A stretch of 14,381 nucleotides of DNA, from the NCBI GenBank assembly GCA_016784945.1, contig JADHTP010000053.1, positions 1-14,381 on the forward strand, written 5' to 3'. Of the stretch, positions 1 through 5,658 are shown piece after piece (within the stretch, counting starts at the first letter, position 1; each line of letters opens with the position of its first letter). The notes beneath the pieces are model-generated. The model did no database searches. It was not told the origin of the DNA and saw only the letters and a program-made list of their open reading frames with translations. This DNA comes from Deltaproteobacteria bacterium. GTDB lineage: Bacteria > Myxococcota_A > UBA9042 > DTJE01. The position numbers and the translations under genes are program-made.

Positions 1-129
1 ACACCTACGAGTCGAAGCAGAACGTGCGGGTCCGTTATGTGGACAAGCTGGAGCGCCTGATCCACTACGACGAGGAGCTGCACCGCCCGCCACGGGTCCT
101 GTTCGTCTGGGGCAAGTTCATGGCCGAAA
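1..129 (+). repeat. 129-bp exact direct repeat, copy 1
   Basis: Bases 1-129 are identical to bases 437-565, and the match ends at base 130 (g against a at 566). The copy starts at the very first base of the window, so its true left limit is unknown. It carries part of the CIS tube/LysM adaptor coding sequence (residues 89-130 of the gene at 175-897) in the same frame. Perfect identity ending abruptly at a contig edge fits an assembly-graph overlap or chimera at least as well as a real recent duplication. Confidence 0.97.
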
Positions 130-182
130 GGATCATGAAGCGCATGAGGCGTGACAAGGAGAGGAGGGGCTTGTATGGCTGA
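3..182 (+). pseudogene. 3' gene fragment (59 codons), possibly chimeric, upstream of the LysM adaptor
   Basis: An open frame enters from the left edge and stops at 180-182. Its first 42 residues (TYESKQ to FMAE) are identical to residues 89-130 of the next gene, and the last 17 (RIMKRM...RRGLYG) are unrelated to it. The stop overlaps the next gene's ATG by 8 bp, which is typical of a coupled operon, so the last 17 residues look like the genuine C-terminus of the native upstream gene. eCIS operons often have a small open reading frame between the tube gene and the LysM adaptor, but too little remains here to name it. The duplicated part is either an assembly join or a truncated duplicate of the adaptor. 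No function can be assigned. Confidence 0.5.
162..167 (+). promoter_or_regulatory. Shine-Dalgarno site of the LysM adaptor gene
   Basis: A perfect AGGAGG lies 7 nt before the ATG at 175. It decides the start: the in-frame GTG at 151 would add eight residues and has no comparable site at a suitable distance. Confidence 0.8.
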
Positions 183-897
183 CTTCTTTTCCCAGGCAAG
201 CAATCAATCGGCTGGCTCGGGAGGGGGCGGGAAGATGGAAAAGGCCCTCATCAGAGTCGTGGACGACGGCTGGCGCGGTGGATTCACCGACCTCGAATTC
301 CTGTACAACCCCGAAACGGTCACCGTGGAAAAGGCCGCCGAGTTCAAGGAGCACCAGACACAGGGTTCGGACTCCGGCGAAAAAGAATGGACTCACAGCA
401 TCTCCCGTTCCCTGAAGGTGGCCAGCATGTATTTCGACACCTACGAGTCGAAGCAGAACGTGCGGGTCCGTTATGTGGACAAGCTGGAGCGCCTGATCCA
501 CTACGACGAGGAGCTGCACCGCCCGCCACGGGTCCTGTTCGTCTGGGGCAAGTTCATGGCCGAAAACGACGAGTACAACTCGTGCAAGTGGTACATCAAG
601 AAGGTCAACATCCAGTACGTGATGTTCCTGAACGACGGGACGCCGGTGCGGGCCAAGGTGGACTTCGACATGGTGGAGGCCACCACCGTGGGAGAACAGC
701 AGGAAGCCCGACCCATGGCTTCCCCGGACCACGCGAAGGTCTACACGGTGCAGCGGGGGGACACTCTCCAGAACATCGCGTGGAAGGAATACGATGACCC
801 GGCCGAGTGGCGCCGGATCGCGGACTTCAATGCCGTGGACGATCCCATGGCGCTGGAGCCCGGGACCAAGCTGCTGGTGCCGCCGATCCTGAAGTAG
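175..897 (+). CDS. CIS tube-baseplate adaptor with C-terminal LysM domain (Afp7/Pvc7-like)
   Basis: A 240-residue protein. Residues 1-20 are a Ser/Gly-rich lead. Residues 22-172 form a beta-rich domain that looks like the contractile-injection-system tube domain, with ...LEFLYNPETVTVEK... near 40-53. Residues 188-238 are a LysM module (VYTVQRGDTLQNIA ... PGTKLLVPP). In eCIS particles and T4-like tails, proteins of this layout (gp53/Afp7) join the inner tube or spike hub to the baseplate; the LysM fold serves protein docking there and need not bind peptidoglycan. There is no signal peptide, as expected for a cytoplasmically assembled particle. The spike-hub gene starts 10 bp downstream, the usual eCIS order. 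The family call is firm; the particle's function cannot be read from this fragment. Part of the gene (437-565) is duplicated at the left edge. Confidence 0.88.
   Translation: MADFFSQASNQSAGSGGGGKMEKALIRVVDDGWRGGFTDLEFLYNPETVTVEKAAEFKEHQTQGSDSGEKEWTHSISRSLKVASMYFDTYESKQNVRVRYVDKLERLIHYDEELHRPPRVLFVWGKFMAENDEYNSCKWYIKKVNIQYVMFLNDGTPVRAKVDFDMVEATTVGEQQEARPMASPDHAKVYTVQRGDTLQNIAWKEYDDPAEWRRIADFNAVDDPMALEPGTKLLVPPILK
437..565 (+). repeat. 129-bp exact direct repeat, copy 2
   Basis: This is the second copy of the sequence at bases 1-129, here inside the intact LysM adaptor gene. The two copies lie 436 bp apart, start to start, in the same orientation. This copy sits in an uninterrupted reading frame and is the native one. 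Confidence 0.97.
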
Positions 898-907
898 GGG
901 GTTCCCC

Positions 908-2104
908 ATGCCGTCGGACCAGACCGGGGTCAGTTCCTGCATCATCAAGATGGACGGAGAGGCCGTGGTACAGGCCAACTCCAGCGGAACCAACGGGGCC
1001 GGACAGCCCGCTGGCCACATGTACATGGAATCGGCCCAGGTGGACAAGCGGCTGGACTGCCCCGACATGTTTCTCCTGGACCTGGACATCCGGGTCGGTG
1101 CCGACATCCAGCTCCTGGACGAACTGCGCGAAGGCAAGGAAGTGGAGATCCTGATGGGACCCATGGGCCAGGAGGCCACGGTCCTCAAGGGCGAGATCCA
1201 CTACCTCGAGCCGCACTTCAGGCACGGGGGCAAGTCCACGGTGACGGTGGGCGGCTTCGACCGATCCCATCGCCTGACCCGGGGGACACGATCCAGGACC
1301 TGGGGCGACGGGATCCAGGCCCAGGATCTGTACCCGTCGGTGGTCCGCGACGTGATCACCAAGTCCGAGGACCACTCCGGGACCCGGGACGGTTTGTCGC
1401 CCGACACCGTGGACGGACCGGGGGCCAAGTTCGCCTACATTCCTCAGATGAACGTGTCCGACTACCTGTTCATGAAGTCCCTGGGCCGGGATGTTGACAA
1501 GAAGGTCGACGCGGACACGGACGAGGACGACAGGAAAGTCAGTTTCCACAAGGTGGAGGTGTCGGGCAATCCCGCGATCATCCTGGTGCGGGAATCGGCC
1601 CACGCCGATGGCGAGGTGGCCATCCACGAGGCGCACTTCAACCTGTCCACGGTCCAGCAGTACGCCAAGGTGGAAGTGCGGGGCTGGGACCCCAAGAAGA
1701 AGAAGGCCATCCTGGGAACCTGTAAGGCCGCCGAATACGATATGGGCGGGTCGACCAAGGGCTGGGAGGCCACGGGGGAAGCCCTCTACGGCAGCGCCGG
1801 TTCCGGCAAGGTCCTGACCATCGTGGACCGGCCCGTGGACAGCAAGGAGGAAGCCGAGGCCGTGGCCAAGGCCGTTTTCAACCAGATGTCCATGGAGTTC
1901 ATAACGGGGGAAGTGGACTTCAAGGGAGACCCGGCCCTGAACCCGGGAGACCTGGTGGAACTCAAGCAGTTCGGCGAACGCTTCTCGGGAAGATATCTCG
2001 TGACCCAGGTCACCCAGTTCATGGTGCCCAGGTCCATGGGATTCACAACCCGCCTCAAGATCGCACGGAACGACCTGGGTCCGGCTCCAGAGGAATCGGG
2101 CTAG
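908..2104 (+). CDS. gp27-like spike hub protein (phage late control D / VgrG N-terminal family), no OB-fold domain
   Basis: A 398-residue protein that starts 10 bp after the LysM adaptor stop, with a G-rich ribosome site (AGGGGG) about 8 nt upstream. The beta-rich body resembles gp27/gpD-type hub proteins. Supporting segments are a receptor-like half with ILMGPMGQEATVLKG near 130-144, and a late segment with DPALNPGDLVELKQFGERFSGRYLV near 345-370. The family trimerises at the tip of the inner tube and carries the puncturing spike. Afp8/Pvc8 spikes are usually over 500 residues and continue into a gp5-like OB-fold and needle. This one ends right after the hub region, as in systems where the gp5-like part is a separate gene, but no such gene follows. 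The stop is 4 bp from the end of a convergent gene. Whether the spike is encoded elsewhere or lost cannot be told here. Confidence 0.85.
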   Translation: MPSDQTGVSSCIIKMDGEAVVQANSSGTNGAGQPAGHMYMESAQVDKRLDCPDMFLLDLDIRVGADIQLLDELREGKEVEILMGPMGQEATVLKGEIHYLEPHFRHGGKSTVTVGGFDRSHRLTRGTRSRTWGDGIQAQDLYPSVVRDVITKSEDHSGTRDGLSPDTVDGPGAKFAYIPQMNVSDYLFMKSLGRDVDKKVDADTDEDDRKVSFHKVEVSGNPAIILVRESAHADGEVAIHEAHFNLSTVQQYAKVEVRGWDPKKKKAILGTCKAAEYDMGGSTKGWEATGEALYGSAGSGKVLTIVDRPVDSKEEAEAVAKAVFNQMSMEFITGEVDFKGDPALNPGDLVELKQFGERFSGRYLVTQVTQFMVPRSMGFTTRLKIARNDLGPAPEESG

Positions 2105-2108
2105 GCGG

Positions 2109-2804
2109 TCACTGGAACCCGAAACGCCGGACGGCCTTGCCCAGGTCGGCGGCGGTCACCGAACCCACCCGAACACAGCGCAGGCGGCCCGATGGGTCCA
2201 GCAGGGCGTGCACCGGCAACGTGGGCGTGTCGTGGATGCCGAGCGCCTCGTAGAACACCTTCCGGGGGGCCTCTTCGGGAACCCAGAAGAACTCGCCCGT
2301 CAGACCCTTTCCCCGGGATCCCATGAACCGCGACAACTGCCTTTCGTCGTCGTCCACGCTCAGGAACACCACCTTCAGGGCGCCCCCCTTTTCCCGGATC
2401 CCGCGGGCCCAGGAGGACAGCAGGGGCATTTCCTCCTTGCAGGGCTTGCACCACACGGCCCACACGTTGATCCAGGTCCAGGGGCTGTCCCCCGTCCTGG
2501 GACCCGCTCTCACGACCCGCCCTGCGGGGAGGGACAGGGGGCGCGCGGACCCGGCACCGTACTCCCCATCGCACAGGGGCCCTGACGGGGCGGGATCGGC
2601 AGGTTCCTTCAAGGACGGTGGTCCGGACGGTGTGTGCCGTCCCGATGAGGGCACGGACCCTTTCGAGGTCACGGCCTGGACGCGCTCGGTCGAAAAGCTC
2701 TCGGGCCTCGGGCCCTGAACGGACTCGGGAACGAACAGCGGTTTGAGAAACAGGGCGAGGATGCCCAGGGCAAGGAGCAGGAGCAGCAGGGGCAGCAGGC
2801 GCAT
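2109..2804 (-). CDS. Membrane-anchored TlpA-like thioredoxin
   Basis: A 231-residue protein. Residues 1-22 are a Leu-rich transmembrane anchor with no obvious cleavage site, and residues 25-80 are a Pro/Ser-rich linker. The thioredoxin-like domain (about 85-231) has the active site WCKPC (C119, C122) and a cis-proline candidate at P197 (LPVHALLDPSG, aligning with PTTFLID in relatives). Two further cysteines, C79 and C210, are unusual. The family does periplasmic thiol-disulfide exchange, often reductive, for example in cytochrome c maturation. The ATG at 2804 is chosen because it opens directly into the anchor and has GGAGA upstream; an open frame extends further to 2921, but that overlaps the end of the upstream gene and adds no recognisable sequence. 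It is the last gene of the minus-strand series, 56 bp after the OmpA-like gene and 4 bp from the convergent spike-hub gene. Confidence 0.85.
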   Translation of the reverse strand: MRLLPLLLLLLALGILALFLKPLFVPESVQGPRPESFSTERVQAVTSKGSVPSSGRHTPSGPPSLKEPADPAPSGPLCDGEYGAGSARPLSLPAGRVVRAGPRTGDSPWTWINVWAVWCKPCKEEMPLLSSWARGIREKGGALKVVFLSVDDDERQLSRFMGSRGKGLTGEFFWVPEEAPRKVFYEALGIHDTPTLPVHALLDPSGRLRCVRVGSVTAADLGKAVRRFGFQ

Positions 2805-2860
2805 GGGTCGAAGTCTCCAATCTCCGTTCACCGGGGAGGCTCGCTGGAAAGAAAGTCGGG

Positions 2861-3553
2861 TCAGAGCCGGCAGTCGATCCAGGAGAGTATGGCGCTCCGG
2901 TTGATGTCCTCTTCCCGGCATTCCACCTGATCACGGGACAGATTCCACTGGCAGAAATCGGTGCCCAACTGGGCGTATTCCTCGCCGAGCCACAGGAGCC
3001 CCACGTTCTTTTCTATGTCCGGGTCCTGGAACCGATCCTGCAGGAAGAAGAGCACGGAGTTGGCGCGCTTGTGGGAGAGCACGCGGTTCTTTTCCGTGGA
3101 TCCGTCCGTGGAGGCCCGGGCCACCACGAAGAAATAACCGGCTCCACGTCGATCGGCCCAGAGTCGCTCCACGAAGCGCTTGGCGCCGTTGTCCAGGTCT
3201 TCCTTGGCCATGTCGAACAGCACCACACCTCCCCGTTTCGACAGGGGGCGGAAGAGGGCGTTGAAATCCTCGTCGCTGATCTGGGCCACGTTCCGGACCT
3301 CGGCCGGCTGGCAACCCCGCCGTCCGCCGCCAATCAGTCCACAGTTGGTCAGCACCCTCCTCAGGACCGTCTTGAAAGGCGTGGTGCAGTGAGGCAGGTC
3401 TGAAACGCTCGCGATGACCGGGGAATCGGCCTCCCGGGCCTCGCCGGTTTCCAGCCGGTGGGCCGCCGAGGCAACCATGTGCCTCACACCCAGGCTCAGC
3501 GTCGCCAGGAAGGCGGCCATCAGGACCAGGTTCAGGATCCACCCATATTTCAT
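2861..3553 (-). CDS. Single-pass OmpA-like envelope protein with six cysteines
   Basis: A 230-residue protein. Residues 6-23 form an N-terminal membrane helix. Residues from about 105 onward resemble a diverged OmpA/MotB-type domain: VVLFDMAKEDLDNGAKRF at the start, ARASTDGSTEKNRVLSHKRANSV in the middle and INRSAILSWI at the end. OmpA-family domains bind peptidoglycan. The usual Asp and Arg positions are partly kept (D150, R163, R219). All six cysteines (C56, C71, C81, C201, C212, C228) follow the membrane helix, so they would be periplasmic and could form three disulfides, which is unusual for this family. The ATG at 3553 is preferred over the upstream one at 3622 because it begins at the helix, has GAGGGG just upstream, and avoids overlapping the VKOR gene, which ends 10 bp upstream. 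The neighbouring VKOR fusion is its likely oxidant (inference). The OmpA call is moderately sure. Confidence 0.72.
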   Translation of the reverse strand: MKYGWILNLVLMAAFLATLSLGVRHMVASAAHRLETGEAREADSPVIASVSDLPHCTTPFKTVLRRVLTNCGLIGGGRRGCQPAEVRNVAQISDEDFNALFRPLSKRGGVVLFDMAKEDLDNGAKRFVERLWADRRGAGYFFVVARASTDGSTEKNRVLSHKRANSVLFFLQDRFQDPDIEKNVGLLWLGEEYAQLGTDFCQWNLSRDQVECREEDINRSAILSWIDCRL

Positions 3554-3563
3554 GTCCGCCCCC

Positions 3564-4784
3564 TCATTGTCCCAGGATACGGCCCATGGCGAAGTCCAGC
3601 CCCAGGTCCGTGTCCTCGTCACACAGACGCTTGCCGTCCAGATAGACCTGCGGCGTCAACAGGGGCAGGCTGTTGGCCACGGAATACCGCAGGGCCTTGT
3701 TGAGCTTGATCCGGGTGTCCGGCAGGTCCAGGCAGTCATGGATCTCCGGGAACCGGGCCTCCACCCGCTCCCGGATCTTGTCAAAGGACTTGCCGATGCC
3801 GTCCATGCGCAGTTGTTCCTGGTTCTCGTAGATGAACTCGAGCAGCAGTTCCGCCCGGCTGCCGGCGCACAGGAGGGCCTTGGACAACAGGCATGATCCC
3901 GGGTGCATGGAATCCTTGAGCATCCAGTTGCACTGGGCGTCCAGGGGAAGGAGAAGGACCTTGTAGGCGAGTTCACTGGAATACCGCGAGGCCTCCAGAC
4001 GCCGATGAAAGGCCTTGCAGGCCGCGCAGAGCGGATCCAGGACCAGGATGGCCTCGAAGGAACGGGCGCCGCCCCCCAGGTCGAATAGCACCGAGTCCTT
4101 ATCTTTTCGCACCTTGAGTGATTCGCATTCCATGACGAGCTTGCCGTAGTCGGGCTGGGTCTCCAGGTAGACGAAGACCGGCAGGGACACGGCCAGGCCC
4201 ATTTCCACGGCGAGGAGCGTGAGCCACAGGAACAGGGTGCCTCCGGTCCGGGACTTCGGCGGCGCCACCCATCGGTCGGCCCGGGAAAACTGCAGGACGA
4301 GCACACCCCCGGTAAGGAGAAGGGCGGATCCCACGTAGGATCCGACACAGGTGGTGCACACCGTATTCAGCCGGGTGAGCGAGATGTAGAAGAACACCAG
4401 GGAGGCGCCGGTGGAGATGAGCCCCGCCATGAAAAGGGCGGCGGAGGGCCCGATCTCGTGACCACGGCGGCTCACGAAAGCCCAACCACACAGGATCAGG
4501 GCAAAGCCGTACAGGCCCAGGGCCGGCAAGGAATAGGGGATGCCGCCCCAATAGCGCTCACGCCAGAAGGCGGAATAGGGCGAGAACAGGGCCACCTTGC
4601 AACCTTGGACGGACTCGTCCAACTGGCTGGCCTCGGTGAGGCCCGGCAACAGGGAACAACTCACCGGGTGCAGTTGCCGGTCCAGGTGGGCGGCATAATC
4701 GGATGTGGACACTCCGCTGTACAGGAGTCCGAGAAACGCCCCGAAGGCCGCGATGACGAAGGCGATGGTGGTCCGCTTGCTCAT
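3564..4784 (-). CDS. Vitamin K epoxide reductase (VKOR)-thioredoxin fusion, periplasmic disulfide generator
   Basis: A 406-residue protein. Membrane helices lie near 7-23, 86-104, 113-135, 145-165 and 184-206; five helices are typical of bacterial VKOR-thioredoxin fusions and put the C-terminal domain in the periplasm. The VKOR quinone-site motif is CTTC (C143, C146), and the shuttle loop has C43 and C62 with a nearby Ser (S68). The thioredoxin/DsbA-like domain (about 228-406) has CAAC (C253, C256) and a cis-proline candidate at P377 (LLTPQVYLDGKRL). Known members pass electrons from substrate dithiols via the thioredoxin domain and VKOR cysteines to quinone, doing the work of DsbA plus DsbB. 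Extra cysteines in the thioredoxin half (C285, C298, C306, C351, C388) are notable. It follows batE after a 73-bp gap and precedes the OmpA-like gene by 10 bp, with a purine-rich GGGAGG ribosome site. Confidence 0.93.
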   Translation of the reverse strand: MSKRTTIAFVIAAFGAFLGLLYSGVSTSDYAAHLDRQLHPVSCSLLPGLTEASQLDESVQGCKVALFSPYSAFWRERYWGGIPYSLPALGLYGFALILCGWAFVSRRGHEIGPSAALFMAGLISTGASLVFFYISLTRLNTVCTTCVGSYVGSALLLTGGVLVLQFSRADRWVAPPKSRTGGTLFLWLTLLAVEMGLAVSLPVFVYLETQPDYGKLVMECESLKVRKDKDSVLFDLGGGARSFEAILVLDPLCAACKAFHRRLEASRYSSELAYKVLLLPLDAQCNWMLKDSMHPGSCLLSKALLCAGSRAELLLEFIYENQEQLRMDGIGKSFDKIRERVEARFPEIHDCLDLPDTRIKLNKALRYSVANSLPLLTPQVYLDGKRLCDEDTDLGLDFAMGRILGQ

Positions 4785-4811
4785 TCCGCCTCCCGCATGA
4801 GGACGGAAATC

Positions 4812-4840
4812 ATCCTAGCACGGTGTCCCGCCACGTACAC
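4812..4840 (-). promoter_or_regulatory. Possible weak promoter before the VKOR-thioredoxin gene
   Basis: On the minus strand there is an extended -10 candidate, TGC-TAGGAT (hexamer at 4812-4817), and a poor -35 candidate, GTGTAC (4835-4840), 17 bp apart. They lie in the only sizeable gap (73 bp) of the ten-gene minus-strand series. If real, the promoter would let the thiol-redox genes be expressed apart from the Bat genes. The match is weak and could be chance. Confidence 0.25.
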
Positions 4841-4857
4841 AGTTCGCGTTGACCGAC

Positions 4858-5655
4858 TCAGGGAAAGCCCATGGATCCCGCGGACACGAAGCCTTCACGC
4901 CCCGAGGACAGGCGAACCCGGGCGAATCCCCCGCGGTTATCCAGGATGCGGGCCTCGAGGCCCTCGGGGAGGATCATGGACTCCTCCAGGGAAGCCGGGT
5001 CGCCGTAGAGCGCCGTATCCTGGTCCAGGACTACTCCCACCCGATAGCCGGACACGCGCACGGCACCGAAGGCCGCGATGCCCGTGAGGATGGCGGCGAC
5101 CGCTGCCGCCACGGCCACGCCTGACAGGAGCCGGGCGAATCGGCGGCGTTCGGTGAGCCGGCGCAGACCGAGGGACCCGAACAGCAGGGTCCAGAATCCC
5201 AGGAACACGGCAACGGCGGCCTCAGGATTCAGCCAACCCAGGGTGGCGCTCCAGGCATCATGATAGCGACCGAAGACGAACCCGTCCTTTTCGGGGTGCT
5301 CCCCCTGGCTCCTGTTGAGATCCGCTCGGACCCGTTCGGCATTGATGGCGGCCGTATCGGCGGCCACGGACCCCGGCGCCGCCTGCATGGCCCGGTGGAA
5401 TGCGAGCAGTGCGCGACCGGGTCTCCCCAGGGAGAACTCGGCGGCCCCCATGTTCACCAGCACGTCGGGAGAATTCACGCCGAAACGATCCCTCAGGCTT
5501 GAAAAGGCCCCGGCAGCCTCATCGTAGCGACCATCTTCAAAGGACCTCACACCCCGGCTGAACATCTCCTCCACGGTCTCGGCACCGGCGGACGGGGTAA
5601 AGAAAAGGATCCCGATGGCCAGCATCCCCTGAATCCCCTGGACCAAAGACTTCAC
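4858..5655 (-). CDS. BatE: TPR and SH3-like envelope protein
   Basis: A 265-residue protein. Residues 1-25 are a signal peptide ending in SAGA-E. TPR-like helices follow (about 28-95, with GRYDEAAGAFSSL and GRPGRALLAFHRAM). Two membrane helices lie near 145-165 and 176-198, and residues 203-263 form a C-terminal bacterial SH3-like domain (ALYGDPASLEE ... GLEARILDNRGGFARVRLSSGREGFV). This TPR-TM-TM-SH3 order is diagnostic of BatE, the last component of Bat operons. Bat genes were linked to aerotolerance in Bacteroides fragilis and to stress and envelope integrity elsewhere; BatE's biochemical role is not settled. The start is a GTG, 3 bp after the batD stop, with GGAGGA 7 nt upstream inside the end of batD, so translation is likely coupled. 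Confidence 0.88.
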   Translation of the reverse strand: MKSLVQGIQGMLAIGILFFTPSAGAETVEEMFSRGVRSFEDGRYDEAAGAFSSLRDRFGVNSPDVLVNMGAAEFSLGRPGRALLAFHRAMQAAPGSVAADTAAINAERVRADLNRSQGEHPEKDGFVFGRYHDAWSATLGWLNPEAAVAVFLGFWTLLFGSLGLRRLTERRRFARLLSGVAVAAAVAAILTGIAAFGAVRVSGYRVGVVLDQDTALYGDPASLEESMILPEGLEARILDNRGGFARVRLSSGREGFVSAGSMGFP

Positions 5656-5658
5656 CGA

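Noticed and set aside
133..1188. A 351-codon open frame on the minus strand
   Set aside because: It overlaps the LysM adaptor and the spike hub in antisense and shows only shadow-like composition.
908..2104. VgrG of a type VI secretion system
   Set aside because: The upstream LysM tube adaptor and the lack of the long VgrG C-terminal part fit a contractile injection particle better, and no T6SS gene is present.
2861..3622. Longer start (3622) for the OmpA-like protein
   Set aside because: It would overlap the VKOR gene by 59 bp and place polar residues before the membrane helix. The ATG at 3553 has a good ribosome site.
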